Source: VXLM01 sp965242665
GTDB lineage: Bacteria > Chloroflexota > Dehalococcoidia > Lucifugimonadales > VXLM01
Assembly: GCA_965242665.1 (NCBI GenBank)
Contig: OZ251484.1
Span: 930,001 to 994,000 of the forward strand
Direction of reading: 5' to 3'
Length of the DNA: 64,000 bases
The notes beneath the pieces were generated by a model that ran no database searches, had not been told where the DNA came from, and saw only the letters and a program-made list of their open reading frames with translations. Below, in pieces: positions 47,761-57,728 of the stretch. Positions within the stretch are counted from its first letter, which is position 1, and every line of letters starts with the position of its first letter. The translations under genes were made by a program, and so were the position numbers.

Positions 47761-50259
47761 TCAGCTCATCTCGGCCGTGACCGTCTTTTCGTATTCTGCC
47801 AGGCGTTTTGCGAGTTTCCGGTGCTGCTCTTTGACAAGGCCAGGGTCGAGGCGCAGAATATTCTCGCACTCGGACCGTGAACGCTTGGCAGTCTCCTGGT
47901 CGGTGAGCTTTGCTATCTTCATATCAGGAGCGCCGCTCTGCCGAGTGCCGAGATAATCGCCGGCCCCGCGAAGCTCCAGGTCTTTATCGGCCAGCTTGAA
48001 CCCGTCCCTGAAATTCTCGATCAGCTTGAGACGTTTCAAGGCGGATTTGCCCGGTTCGTCGGCGAGCAAGATGCAGTAGCTCTCGTGCCGGCCTCGCCCC
48101 ACACGCCCCCGAAACTGATGGAGTTGCGCAAGCCCGAAACGGTCCGCCCCGTCGATCACCATGACCGTCGCGTTCGGCACGTCGATCCCAACCTCCACGA
48201 CCGGCGTCGATACGAGAATGTCGAGTTCGCCGCCCTGGAACTTGTCCATTACATCCTCCTTCTCCCGCAAGGACATTAACCCATGCAGCAGGCCAAGCCG
48301 CAGTTCCGGAAACACCTCCTTGGACAACCGCTCGTACTCGTTGACCGCCCCTCTAACGAACTTCGTCCGCCGCTCCTGCTCGCCCTCCGTCAAGCGGGCC
48401 TGACCACCCTTGTCACGAATCGGACCGCCAACCTTTATCTCCGACTCCTCAATGAAGGGAACGACCATGAACGCCTGCCGCCCTGCCTCGACCTGCGACC
48501 TGACGAATTTGTACACGACGCCCCTCCGTTCGGGCCGCTCGTACCGCGTGACGATCTGCGGACGACCCGCAGGCATCTCGTCGATGATCGACACGTCCAA
48601 CTCCCCATACACCGTGAGCGCGAGGGAGCGCGGTATCGGCGTAGCGGACATGACCAGCATATGCGGCCGCGTTCCTCTGCTGCGGAGCGCAAAGCGCTGC
48701 ATGACTCCGAACCGGTGCAGCTCGTCGACGACCGCGAGCGCGAGCTTGGGGATATCCACACTCTCTTGAATCAGCGCGTGCGTTCCAATGACGATGTCGA
48801 TCTGCCCGGCCGCAAGCATCAGGCGAGTGTCGTCCTTCACGCGCTTCGATAGGCTCCCCAGCAGCAAACCGACCGTCACCTCACGTTCTCCAAGTTGGAT
48901 GTTGGCGATGTATTGGCTGCCGTCTTTGGAACCTCCTCCCCGGAGCAGGCGCGTGATCGTGAGGAAGTGCTGCTCGGCCAGGATCTCCGTCGGCGCAAGG
49001 ATGGCCGCTTGGTATCCGTTCAGCACCGCAGCAAGCATGGCGACCGCAGCCACGACAGTCTTGCCGCTCCCGACGTCGCCCTCCAACATCCTGTTCATAG
49101 GCCTCGCAGTTTGGATGTCCGACAGGATCTCGTCTGTTGCCCGCTTCTGCGCGTCCGTAAACGAGAACGGAAGCGAGTCGACGAATGTGTCGACTCCGGG
49201 GAGCCCAACGTCCAACGCAATGCCGCCCTCCAGTTCCTGCCATGCCTGCCTGCGGCGCAAGACCTCCATCTGGAGCAAGAACAACTCGTCGAAGGCCAAC
49301 CGCTGTCGCGCGGCCTCTGCCGCGGCGAAAGAATCGGGGTAGTGTATCTGCGAGAAGGCCGATTCGATACCGAGAAGTCCGTTCCGGTGCAAAACATCCT
49401 CAGGCAAGTATTCCTCGATCTGCGACTTGCAGTCGTCAATAGCGCGCTTGACGATGCTCTGCATCGTCCGTTGGTAGAGACCCTCCACGAGGGGATACAC
49501 GGGCACGAGGCGGCCGGTGTGCACCAAATCGCCTTGCCCCCGCAAGGTCTCGTATTCATCATATGCAGGGTTCTCGAACTGTAGGAGGTTGGAGCTGAAC
49601 TCGGTAACCTTTCCGCCGACGGACAATTTCGTGCCAGGCCGAAACCTGTTGGCCAAGTAGCCTTGGTTGATCCAGGTCACCCATACCCTGCCAGTGCTGT
49701 CGCTGAGCACCGCATGCGCGGACGAATTCTTGGATCCAAACGCGCGCTCCGATATCTGGCTGACGGTGCCCAGAACGGTCTGTTCCTTGCCGATCTCCAA
49801 ATCCTCGATCTGGCGAATGTCCGATAAGTCCTCATATCGGATTCGAAAGTGACTCAGCAGATCTCTGACCGTCTCAAGTCCGAGACGCCGGAGTTTTGGT
49901 CGGTTCCACGTGGTGACGCCCCGTACCTTTGAAACATCGTCGTCGATCTGCAGGGGAGGCGGCGCAGGTGAAACCCGCCTGAATTCCTTCTTTCGAGGCT
50001 CCGCCTTTCGAGGCTCCGCCTTCCGAGGCTCGGGCGCAGGAAGTCGACCCAGCACATCCGCGACCCAGCGCTGTCGCTCCTCCCGCGGCATGGACGAGTA
50101 ATTCGGGGGGCTGCCAATGATCGACGACAGCTGGGCCGACCACTGATCCAGAAATCGATCCAACCCTCCAATGACGACCCTATCCTCGAATCCCTGTTCT
50201 CGTTCGAGTCCGAGGATCCGGCGAAATGCGGCAATACGTTGAAAATCACTATCTTCCAT
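47761..50259 (-). CDS. recG: ATP-dependent DNA helicase RecG
   Basis: An 832-residue RecG that remodels stalled replication forks and branch-migrates Holliday junctions. An N-terminal extension of about 110 residues, with an EPRKA repeat linker, precedes the wedge OB-fold (about 150-250). Helicase motifs are GDVGSGKTVVAA (I), VVDELHRFGV (II, with Leu where DEQH is common), MSATPIPRSLALTVYG (III), STPVVEVGIDVPNAT (V) and QFRGRVGRG (VI), followed by the C-terminal LKLIENFRDGFKLADKDLELRGAGDYLGTRQSG. The start has no clear ribosome binding site. The 270-bp gap 47491-47760 upstream of the methyltransferase holds no gene I can see. Confidence 0.96.
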   Translation of the reverse strand: MEDSDFQRIAAFRRILGLEREQGFEDRVVIGGLDRFLDQWSAQLSSIIGSPPNYSSMPREERQRWVADVLGRLPAPEPRKAEPRKAEPRKKEFRRVSPAPPPLQIDDDVSKVRGVTTWNRPKLRRLGLETVRDLLSHFRIRYEDLSDIRQIEDLEIGKEQTVLGTVSQISERAFGSKNSSAHAVLSDSTGRVWVTWINQGYLANRFRPGTKLSVGGKVTEFSSNLLQFENPAYDEYETLRGQGDLVHTGRLVPVYPLVEGLYQRTMQSIVKRAIDDCKSQIEEYLPEDVLHRNGLLGIESAFSQIHYPDSFAAAEAARQRLAFDELFLLQMEVLRRRQAWQELEGGIALDVGLPGVDTFVDSLPFSFTDAQKRATDEILSDIQTARPMNRMLEGDVGSGKTVVAAVAMLAAVLNGYQAAILAPTEILAEQHFLTITRLLRGGGSKDGSQYIANIQLGEREVTVGLLLGSLSKRVKDDTRLMLAAGQIDIVIGTHALIQESVDIPKLALAVVDELHRFGVMQRFALRSRGTRPHMLVMSATPIPRSLALTVYGELDVSIIDEMPAGRPQIVTRYERPERRGVVYKFVRSQVEAGRQAFMVVPFIEESEIKVGGPIRDKGGQARLTEGEQERRTKFVRGAVNEYERLSKEVFPELRLGLLHGLMSLREKEDVMDKFQGGELDILVSTPVVEVGIDVPNATVMVIDGADRFGLAQLHQFRGRVGRGRHESYCILLADEPGKSALKRLKLIENFRDGFKLADKDLELRGAGDYLGTRQSGAPDMKIAKLTDQETAKRSRSECENILRLDPGLVKEQHRKLAKRLAEYEKTVTAEMS

Positions 50260-50416
50260 GTCTACGCATTAGAGTACCGAACTCCCCATAGACTTGCCAA
50301 CCGGTGACGGCGAAAGCCTGCCGGAGTGGATATTCGCCCTGGGCGGCGCTATTGCATCCTCTTTACCCCCCAACTCCGATGTGGCACACTCTTTCTATAC
50401 GCGGAGGCATACGAGA

Positions 50417-51820
50417 ATGACAAGTCCCTACCTGTTCATCGACAACCTATGGATCGACGAAATGCAAGGCGTCAGCAGAACTTTGAACCAGCCGGCCAAG
50501 TACGCAGGCAACCCGATCATGATCCCGCTGTACCCCTGGGAAGGACGCCTCGCCCTCTACGGCACCGTATGGAACGACGGAGAGGACGGACGCTTCCGCA
50601 TGTGGTACCAAGGCTACGCAGGAATGGGCGTCCCCAGCATGGGGGCCGACCTGCAAAGCTCTCCATGGAAGGGATTCGACGCAGCGAACCTGCTCTACAC
50701 TATCGGCTACGCCACATCGAACGACGGCATCTTCTGGAATCGCCCCAACCTAGGACTGATCGAATACGACGGGTCGAAAGACAACAACCTCGTCCTCCTG
50801 GACGCCGCGTTCGCCAACATCATCAAGGACGACCGAGACCCCAACCCTGACCGACTCTACAAGTCCCTCTTCTTTGAGGCGCGCGACCCCGCGGGTACGC
50901 CAAACATAGGAGACGGCGTGTCCGTCGCGTTCTCCCCGGACGGACTGCACTGGACCAAGTACCATGGAAACCCCGTCATCACACAGTCGAGCGACTCGCA
51001 TACCCTCCTCGGCTGGGACGACCTGCACGGAAAGTACGTCTCCTACTGCCGTCCATCCGTCCATGAAGGCAATATGACCAGGAGGATCGGACGCTCGGTC
51101 AGCGACGACTTCGTCACATGGACCATCCCCGAGGACGTCTTGGTCCCAGACGATGACGATCCTCCGGGCCTCGAATTCTACGGGATGCCCGTCTTCAAGT
51201 ATCACGACATCTATATCGGCCAGCTCCTCGCCTACCACACGCCCCCGGAAGAGCCCCAGATCAGATTCGCCGGCACGGTAGACGTCCAACTCGCCGTCAG
51301 CCGCGACGGCATCGACTGGACGCGAGCAGGAGGACGGAAGCCCTTCCTCCCAAACGGGCCTCCGGGCAGCCTGGATGCGGGCGAGATATACATGGCAAGA
51401 GGACCCGTCACAGTCGGCGACGAGCTATGGTTCTACTACTCGGCGTGCCCAGTCGAGCACGGAATCACCGGGCGGAGCGGACCCATCTGCCTGGCCAAGC
51501 TCAGAATCGACGGGTTCGCTTCGATCGACGCAGGACAAGAGACCGGCGCGCTCATCACCAAACCCTTCCGTGCGGACGGAGAACGGCTCTCCTTGAATGC
51601 CGCCGCGCGCGGCGGCGCAGTCTCCGTGGCCGTCCTCGATGAACACGGCGTCCAACACGACGGGTTCCAAAGGGCAGACTGCGCCCTATTCGACGGCGAC
51701 GCGGTCGACCACATCGTTACATGGCGAGCCAAATCATCCCTCGCCGAACTCCGCGGACGCCCCATCCGGCTCAAGTTCTACCTCCGAAACGCCGCTCTAT
51801 ACTCCTTCACCATACGGTAG
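50417..51820 (+). CDS. Five-bladed beta-propeller glycosidase-like protein (GH32/43/DUF4185-like)
   Basis: A 467-residue protein with repeated propeller-strand motifs ending in aromatic and Asp/Gly residues (RFRMWYQGY, IGYATSNDGIFWNRP, VAFSPDGLHWTKY, LAVSRDGIDWTRAG), as in glycoside hydrolases of the GH32/43/68 and related sialidase-like groups. ATG 50417 has GGAGG 9 nt upstream and is preferred to an upstream in-frame start at 50294. No signal peptide is evident. It begins a plus-strand cluster with a lactonase, an alpha/beta hydrolase and a TIM-barrel glycosidase-like gene. Specificity is unknown, and the catalytic acids cannot be assigned with confidence. Confidence 0.7.
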   Translation: MTSPYLFIDNLWIDEMQGVSRTLNQPAKYAGNPIMIPLYPWEGRLALYGTVWNDGEDGRFRMWYQGYAGMGVPSMGADLQSSPWKGFDAANLLYTIGYATSNDGIFWNRPNLGLIEYDGSKDNNLVLLDAAFANIIKDDRDPNPDRLYKSLFFEARDPAGTPNIGDGVSVAFSPDGLHWTKYHGNPVITQSSDSHTLLGWDDLHGKYVSYCRPSVHEGNMTRRIGRSVSDDFVTWTIPEDVLVPDDDDPPGLEFYGMPVFKYHDIYIGQLLAYHTPPEEPQIRFAGTVDVQLAVSRDGIDWTRAGGRKPFLPNGPPGSLDAGEIYMARGPVTVGDELWFYYSACPVEHGITGRSGPICLAKLRIDGFASIDAGQETGALITKPFRADGERLSLNAAARGGAVSVAVLDEHGVQHDGFQRADCALFDGDAVDHIVTWRAKSSLAELRGRPIRLKFYLRNAALYSFTIR

Positions 51821-51831
51821 AGAATCGACAA

Positions 51832-52851
51832 GTGGCGCGCTACGTCTACATCCCCTTGACGCAGGAGCGGAAGTTCCTCGTCTTCGACATGGACGGAGCA
51901 TCAGGAAAGCTCTCCCTGACTCGAGAAATCGACATCCCAGCGCAGCCATGGCAGCTATGCGCGTCTCCCGACGGAGGACGCCTGTACCAGCAGGTCAGAG
52001 ACAGCGGCTACAGCGGCATCATGAGCTTTCGGATAGACCGCGCAACCGGACACGTCTCACAGATCGGCGAATTGGAGTTGGAAGCGGACGCATGTTACGT
52101 ATCCACAGACAGAACGGGAAGATTCCTCCTGGCCGCCTATCTCTTTCCGGGCATGGTGACCGTCCACCCCATTGACGCAAACGGCGCCGTGCGCGGCCCC
52201 GCGCTCGAAAGACGAGAAACCGCACTCTACGCCCACTGCATCGCCGCAGACCGCTCGAACCAGTTCGCCTTCGTGCCGCATGTCACACCCACCGACGCGA
52301 TCTACCAATTCCAGTTCGACCAGACCACAGGCAGGCTCACTCCGTGCGCGCCCCCGAAAATCGAAACCCCGCCCGGACACGGCCCCCGCCACATCGCATT
52401 CCATCCAACCATAGACATCATATACGCAAACGCAGAACAGGCCTCCCGTGCAGCCGTCTACCGCATCGATCCCGCACGCGGCGCATTGGAACCGATCCAA
52501 TCCCTGTCCACGCTTCCCGATGATTCCTTCGAAGGGAAGAACAGCACGGGAACCATCCGCGTCCACCCTTCCGGAGCCGCCGTGTACGTCTCGAACCGAG
52601 GACATGACAGCATCGCCTCGTTCACCGCCGATCCCGGAACTGGACTCCTCTCTCCATCCGGCCGCGAGCCAACCGGACCATGTCCAAGAACGCTGGGCAT
52701 CGATCCAGATGGAAGATTCCTCCTCGCGGGCAGCGACCATGCAGGCCAAGTCTCGTCGTACCAAATCGACCAGACGACCCGTCTCCATCCCCAGGAAACC
52801 TACGACATCGGCATGTGGCCGTCGTGGATACTCCCCGCGAATGTCACGTAA
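51832..52851 (+). CDS. Lactonase family beta-propeller protein (6-phosphogluconolactonase-like)
   Basis: A 339-residue seven-bladed propeller of the lactonase family (PF10282 type), which hydrolyses sugar lactones. Repeats such as LCASPDGGRLY, HIAFHPTIDIIYANAEQASRAAVYRID, TIRVHPSGAAVYVSNRGHDSIASF and LGIDPDGRFLLAGS are typical. I chose the GTG at 51832, 12 nt after the previous stop; the ATG at 51721 would overlap that gene by 100 nt. It sits with sugar-related hydrolases, so a lactone from oxidised sugars is a likely substrate. Confidence 0.82.
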   Translation: MARYVYIPLTQERKFLVFDMDGASGKLSLTREIDIPAQPWQLCASPDGGRLYQQVRDSGYSGIMSFRIDRATGHVSQIGELELEADACYVSTDRTGRFLLAAYLFPGMVTVHPIDANGAVRGPALERRETALYAHCIAADRSNQFAFVPHVTPTDAIYQFQFDQTTGRLTPCAPPKIETPPGHGPRHIAFHPTIDIIYANAEQASRAAVYRIDPARGALEPIQSLSTLPDDSFEGKNSTGTIRVHPSGAAVYVSNRGHDSIASFTADPGTGLLSPSGREPTGPCPRTLGIDPDGRFLLAGSDHAGQVSSYQIDQTTRLHPQETYDIGMWPSWILPANVT

Positions 52852-52900
52852 CCCCTAAACCCGTGTACACTACGCAGTACGACCACACGGAGGCCAGACA

Positions 52901-53707
52901 TTGAAAATCACAGAACTGACCGTCCGCGCCCTCGGCGAACAGATCACCTGCTGGCTTGCGTCGCCCGACCCTTCCAAACTGCACGAACGGTCGTCCATTC
53001 TCTTGAACATAAGCGCCACGAGACAAGACGCGCTCCTCGATCCTCGACAAAACCACCCAACCAAGCCCTTCCTCGATGCAGGCCATCACGTCTTGAGCTT
53101 CGACCTGCCGCACCACGGCGACCGAATAGACCCCGGCGCACTGGAAAGCGTGCCCCCGGGCGCGGCGAACGGCCACCTCCGCGCAATGAGCAAAGCGCTA
53201 GCGGCCGGCAACGATCCCTTCGAGCAGTTCGTAGCGGACGGCAAGGCCGCACTGGATGCCAGCATCGAGCGGGTAGACGGCATCGCCGGCACGGTCGTCG
53301 GATACGGCGTATCCCGCGCGGCCTATTGCCTCCTGCGCCTCGCCGCAGCCGACCGACGCATCAGCGCAGTCGCAGGACCATCCCCGGTAACCGACTGGGC
53401 TCAAATCGGAGAATTCGCCGACCACATCGACCCATCGGAGACCAAGCGGCTCCACATCGAGAACTGGGCGGCGCAGATTGCGGATCGCGCCGTATACCTC
53501 TGCATCGGCAGCCAAGATGACATCGTGGGAACCAAGTCCTGCGTGCAGTTTGCCATGAACCTCTTCGAGCGGCAGAGAGCAGCGCTCCCGGAAGGCATGC
53601 TCCGCAACCAACTCCACGTCGTCGACTCCCCGTCCCACTCTCCAACCGAATACTGGCGCCTCGACGCTACCCGATTCTTGCTCCAAGCATGTCGAGACGC
53701 GGACTAA
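52901..53707 (+). CDS. Alpha/beta hydrolase
   Basis: A 268-residue alpha/beta-hydrolase-fold protein. The nucleophile elbow is GYGVSRA (Ser), the acid probably the Asp in GSQDDIVG, and the base the His in SPSHSPTEYW. HVLSFDLPHHGDR marks the oxyanion-side strand. It starts at a TTG with GGAGG 7 nt upstream. It lies 49 nt after the lactonase and 3 nt before the polytopic membrane protein gene. An esterase or deacetylase of sugars fits the context. Confidence 0.8.
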   Translation: MKITELTVRALGEQITCWLASPDPSKLHERSSILLNISATRQDALLDPRQNHPTKPFLDAGHHVLSFDLPHHGDRIDPGALESVPPGAANGHLRAMSKALAAGNDPFEQFVADGKAALDASIERVDGIAGTVVGYGVSRAAYCLLRLAAADRRISAVAGPSPVTDWAQIGEFADHIDPSETKRLHIENWAAQIADRAVYLCIGSQDDIVGTKSCVQFAMNLFERQRAALPEGMLRNQLHVVDSPSHSPTEYWRLDATRFLLQACRDAD

Positions 53708-53710
53708 TCG

Positions 53711-55639
53711 ATGACGACTAGCCGGATACCGGACCTCCGCATCCCTCCCGCCATGACCAAGCTGGCAGCGTGGATACGCCCGACGACCGACGACGCGCGC
53801 GAACTGCCGCTGACGCACCGACTGGCCATAGCCTACCTCATGCTGCCCGTGGTCATCTGGCTAGTCGGCTGGTTCGAGTGGTGGGTCGGTATTCCAGCCG
53901 TGATCCTCCTAATCGCAGCCTTCTGGCATGTGGTATCCGGCACGTGGCGCAAGAAGCTGCCCGCCACCGCGGCCGCAGTGATTGCAACGGCCGCCTGCTG
54001 GGTAATGGTGACGGCCGCAGGCGGCGTGTTCGACACACAGAACGGAGATTGGGCGCACCATCGCACGACGCACCTCGATCTCGGCCGCTATCCCTGGCCT
54101 ACCTTCCTGCCGTCCCCTCTTGCCGAATTCACATCAGACGAAGACTACTCCCCCCCTCTCCTGCGTTACTATCTCGGCTACTACATAGCGCCGGCCCTGG
54201 CCGCGCAGTGGCTGGGACTCGGCGCCATGAATTGGGCCGTGCCCCTCTGGACATGGATCGGAGTCGCCCTCATCCTCCTCTTGTTCACGCGCGAACGGCG
54301 CGGCTGGGGCATCGCACTGGCCACAGTGTTCTTCATCCTCTTCAGCGGCATGGACATCCTCAGAGTATTAGTGTGGGAAGGGTGGGGCTGGATCGACCTA
54401 GACATCAAACGAGGAGGATTGCCCGGTCTCAGCGTCGGGAGCGACCACATCGAATGGGAATGGCTCTGGGGCAAGACGCAATACCCGTCCAACATGACGA
54501 GCCTGATGTGGGCTCCTCAGCACTTCATCCCGGCCGGACTGTACGTCCTATTGATGCTGCAACTTCGCCGGCATCGGCGCTTCTTGGCGGTGAGCGGCGT
54601 CCTCGCGGCAGCCGGCCTGTTCTGGTCCGCATTCGTCCCCATCGGACTACTCCCCCTGATAGCAGCGCTGCTCTGGGAAAACGGCATCCGCCCATTCCTC
54701 CGCTGGCCAAACCTCCTGCTCGCAGCGCCCCTGGCCGCCCTCATCACGTTGTACCTGACCAGCGGATCGACAGACTTCCCAAGCGGCTGGATATGGGAAG
54801 GGAACGATTGGGCGTCCATGATCCGGTGGGTGCCATCGTTCTATCTGTCTGAGTTCCTCCTGCTCGTCATCCTGCTACTGATTGTACGACCCGAGTTGCG
54901 CCGTGAACCATTCTTCATCGCGTCCGCCGCAACCCTAATCCTCCTCCCCGTATACCATTTCGGCATCGCCAACGACTTGACGACACGCGCCTCCTTGCCC
55001 TCCCTCATCCTGCTCTGCTGGTACTGCGCGGAGACCATCATAGAGCACTTGCGTACAAGAACGTATCTCCAGTGGAGGTACTCCATCGCCATCGCCTGCA
55101 TCGTCGCTATCCTGGCCATCGGCTCAGTCACCGCGTTCATCGAACTCACGCGCGCTCAGCGAAATGACGGCTGGAGGTTCCTGCACGAGAAGGCCAACAA
55201 TACCGCCATGCTCGACCTATCTGAGGAGTGGCTAGCGGTGAAAACCGCCTACGACATCCCTGCATCCCTCCGGCTCCTCTTGGAGGACGTCGCCCCTCAA
55301 CCAAGGTACGAAAGATGGGATTTGATCATCCAATCCAAATTCGACATCTATCTCGTCGAGAATAGATTGATGTACGTCAAGGAACCATGCACGAGAGCGG
55401 ATACCGAGCCCCGCTTCTTCTTGCACGTCATCCCAGTCGACCAAGCAGACCTCCCAGGAGACCGCAAACAGCACGGCTTCGATAACCTCGACTTCGGATT
55501 CGGGGACAGATTCCTATCCGACGGCCTATGCTTCTTGCCTAAGGATCTCCCATACTATGGGGTTGCTAGAATCGTAACCGGGCAATTCACGAGCGACGGA
55601 CGAATATGGAGCGGCGAGGCAATTCTCAACGACGAGTAG
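53711..55639 (+). CDS. Large polytopic membrane protein of unknown function (possible GT-C-type glycosyltransferase)
   Basis: A 642-residue integral membrane protein with about ten hydrophobic segments, a conserved-looking early extracytoplasmic loop (DTQNGDWAHHRTTHLDLGRYPWPTFLP) and a soluble C-terminal domain of about 160 residues. An Asp-containing first loop between membrane helices, with several further helices and a C-terminal soluble domain, is the plan of GT-C glycosyltransferases. I cannot name a family. It starts 3 nt after the alpha/beta hydrolase stop and belongs to the same unit. Confidence 0.7.
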   Translation: MTTSRIPDLRIPPAMTKLAAWIRPTTDDARELPLTHRLAIAYLMLPVVIWLVGWFEWWVGIPAVILLIAAFWHVVSGTWRKKLPATAAAVIATAACWVMVTAAGGVFDTQNGDWAHHRTTHLDLGRYPWPTFLPSPLAEFTSDEDYSPPLLRYYLGYYIAPALAAQWLGLGAMNWAVPLWTWIGVALILLLFTRERRGWGIALATVFFILFSGMDILRVLVWEGWGWIDLDIKRGGLPGLSVGSDHIEWEWLWGKTQYPSNMTSLMWAPQHFIPAGLYVLLMLQLRRHRRFLAVSGVLAAAGLFWSAFVPIGLLPLIAALLWENGIRPFLRWPNLLLAAPLAALITLYLTSGSTDFPSGWIWEGNDWASMIRWVPSFYLSEFLLLVILLLIVRPELRREPFFIASAATLILLPVYHFGIANDLTTRASLPSLILLCWYCAETIIEHLRTRTYLQWRYSIAIACIVAILAIGSVTAFIELTRAQRNDGWRFLHEKANNTAMLDLSEEWLAVKTAYDIPASLRLLLEDVAPQPRYERWDLIIQSKFDIYLVENRLMYVKEPCTRADTEPRFFLHVIPVDQADLPGDRKQHGFDNLDFGFGDRFLSDGLCFLPKDLPYYGVARIVTGQFTSDGRIWSGEAILNDE

Positions 55640-55785
55640 CCGCAGCCTGAAGCTGCCCATACCCTCCTGAGTCTCGGCCGCTCCCTCACCAACCTTTGAA
55701 TCTCCGAATCGAGTACAATAGCCCCTACCTTCCAAAGACGAACCGAAACCCATCGACCAACGAGTCGACCACAAGGAGCACTGAC

Positions 55786-57354
55786 ATGCCGTCCCAACCC
55801 CAACCCCTGCCGCTGATATTCACCGACGACGCCTGGATCATGAGCGAGAAGCCTCCCGTGACCCCGGAAACGATCCGCGAAAAGATGATCCGCCCCCTCG
55901 AAGGAATGTCCGCCGCCCTCTGGTGGTCGGTCGGCGACCACGAAGTCTACCACCACGAAACCCAGATCGGAGAGATCATGGGAGACGGATACGACCTATC
56001 CGACCTCGAAGAACGCTCCCGTTGGAAAGCGCAAAACGTCCGCAGCCTCATGGAAACCGACGAGGGGCCGGTGACCGTCATCGCCTCCCTCTGCCGCGAA
56101 GCAGGCATCGAGTTCATCCCCCGCGTCCGCATGAACAGCCACTACGCATACTTCATGCCGCCCTATGCAAAATCCTACAGCCCAGAATACGGCAAGTTCC
56201 GACAAGAACACCCAAACCTCCTCATCGGACGACCAGACGAAGACATCCCAAAGGGAACGATCGACTGGGACATCCGAACAGGCAAGGACTACGCCTATCC
56301 CGCCGTCCGCGACTACATGTACTCCATCATCACCGAGCTGTTCGAACGCTTCGACGTCGACGGCGTAGAGATGGACTTCAACCGGCATCCCGCCATGTTT
56401 CGCCGCGAGGAAGCCTACCAAAACCGCTATCTGATGACCGACCTCGTGAGCCGCGTGCGAACACGGATGAACGAAGTAGGCGCAGAGCGCGGGCGCACCC
56501 TCAAGCTGGGCGTCCGCGTTCCCCCGACCCTCGCAGACTCGGCCAGAATCGGCCTGGACGTCCGCAGATGGATCGCAGACGGACTAGTCGACGTCGTTGC
56601 CGCCGGAGTCGGCTGGATCCCCTTCGAGATGCCCATTGCCGAATTCGTAGAAGCCGCGCGCGGAACCAATACCAGCGTCTACGGATGCCTCGAATCCCTA
56701 CGCCCACTCATAGACGACAACGCACTCAAAGCCGCCGCATACCGCTACTGGCGCGCAGGCGTAGACGGAATCTACCTCTACAACTACTTCACCATGTCCC
56801 CACAATGGATCCACCGCACCCTCCCGCAACTGGCCAACCCCAACGCCCTCGCACGCGCAGACAAACGCTACGAAGCCGACCACGCAGACCGCATCGGATA
56901 CGGCGGACACGGCGGCGCCTTCAGAAACGCCGTCCCCGCAGCGCAACTCCCCATCACCCTAGCGCAGACCGCCTCCGACCGCGGACCAGTCGTGCGCATC
57001 GAAATCGCAGACGACCTCGACCGCGCGACAGCAGAGGAAACCCTCGGGCGCTGCACCTTGGGAATCACCATCGCCCGCACCGTACCCGACGACGAATTCG
57101 ACGTCCTCCTGAACGGAACCGTCCTCCCATGGGGAACCGGACGCACCGTATCCACCGAAACCGGGCCCACATGGCCCACCTTCGCCCGAACCATCGGCCT
57201 CCAATACGACATCGAAAGCCCCCCCCTGCGGCAAGGCATCAACGAAGTGGAAATCCGCCGCACGACGCCCGCCGCCAACCACCAAGAACCCCCAACCCTC
57301 ACAAACGTCGAAATCACCATAACCTACCTCGACCCGGAGCCCCCTCGACCATGA
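55786..57354 (+). CDS. TIM-barrel glycosidase-like protein
   Basis: A 522-residue soluble protein. The N-terminal 380 residues look like a (beta/alpha)8 glycoside hydrolase of the GH10/GH13-like hypothetical groups: VIASLCREAGIEFIPRVRMN, AVRDYMYSIITELFERFDVDGVEMDFNRHP (with candidate acid Glu and Asp), and WIADGLVDVVAAGVGW. The last 140 residues form a beta-rich accessory domain ending in ITYLDPEPPRP. AAGGAG lies 7 nt before ATG 55786; an in-frame start 90 nt upstream has no such support. It is the last gene of the sugar-related cluster. Substrate unknown. Confidence 0.78.
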   Translation: MPSQPQPLPLIFTDDAWIMSEKPPVTPETIREKMIRPLEGMSAALWWSVGDHEVYHHETQIGEIMGDGYDLSDLEERSRWKAQNVRSLMETDEGPVTVIASLCREAGIEFIPRVRMNSHYAYFMPPYAKSYSPEYGKFRQEHPNLLIGRPDEDIPKGTIDWDIRTGKDYAYPAVRDYMYSIITELFERFDVDGVEMDFNRHPAMFRREEAYQNRYLMTDLVSRVRTRMNEVGAERGRTLKLGVRVPPTLADSARIGLDVRRWIADGLVDVVAAGVGWIPFEMPIAEFVEAARGTNTSVYGCLESLRPLIDDNALKAAAYRYWRAGVDGIYLYNYFTMSPQWIHRTLPQLANPNALARADKRYEADHADRIGYGGHGGAFRNAVPAAQLPITLAQTASDRGPVVRIEIADDLDRATAEETLGRCTLGITIARTVPDDEFDVLLNGTVLPWGTGRTVSTETGPTWPTFARTIGLQYDIESPPLRQGINEVEIRRTTPAANHQEPPTLTNVEITITYLDPEPPRP

Positions 57355-57409
57355 GCCACCTCCCCGGGGTATCGTCATTCCCACCCTACCTACGTCATCC
57401 CCCGGGGGC

Positions 57410-57645
57410 TCGTCATTCCCACCCCGCCTACGTCATTCCCGCGTAGGCGGGAATCTCCCTACAGGCCTAGTCCAAGCTCAGTGTCACCCACGTCACTCCC
57501 GCACCCTCCCACGTCATTCCCGCGTAGGCGGGAATCTCCCTACAGGCCTAGTCCAAGCTCAGTGTCACCCACATCACTCCCACACCCTCCCACGTCATTC
57601 CCGCACCCTCCCACGTCATTCCCGCGTAGGCGGGAATCCCCCACA
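57410..57645. repeat. REP-like repeat cluster with an 80-bp tandem duplication
   Basis: Full palindromes at about 57432-57456, 57512-57536 and 57615-57640. The segment from a REP through CTACAGGCCTAGTCCAAGC to CAGTGTCACCCAC occurs twice in tandem (57440-57600). No gene is present. Confidence 0.85.
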
Positions 57646-57666
57646 GCAAACGAAACCCGCACCCCC

Positions 57667-57704
57667 TTGACACGCCTCCCCATGATGTGTATCATACATA
57701 CACA
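57667..57704 (+). promoter_or_regulatory. Promoter and operator of vapBC-hsdS
   Basis: TTGACA (57667-57672) and TATCAT (57690-57695) are 17 nt apart. TGTGTAT-CATAC-ATACACA (57686-57704) is a perfect 7-bp inverted repeat covering the -10 box, where the antitoxin would bind for autorepression. Confidence 0.7.
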
Positions 57705-57728
57705 TACCCACTCCCAAAGGACACTCCA

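Noticed and set aside
50294..50416. Upstream in-frame start of the propeller glycosidase-like gene
   Set aside because: No ribosome binding site and no family similarity; GGAGG precedes ATG 50417.
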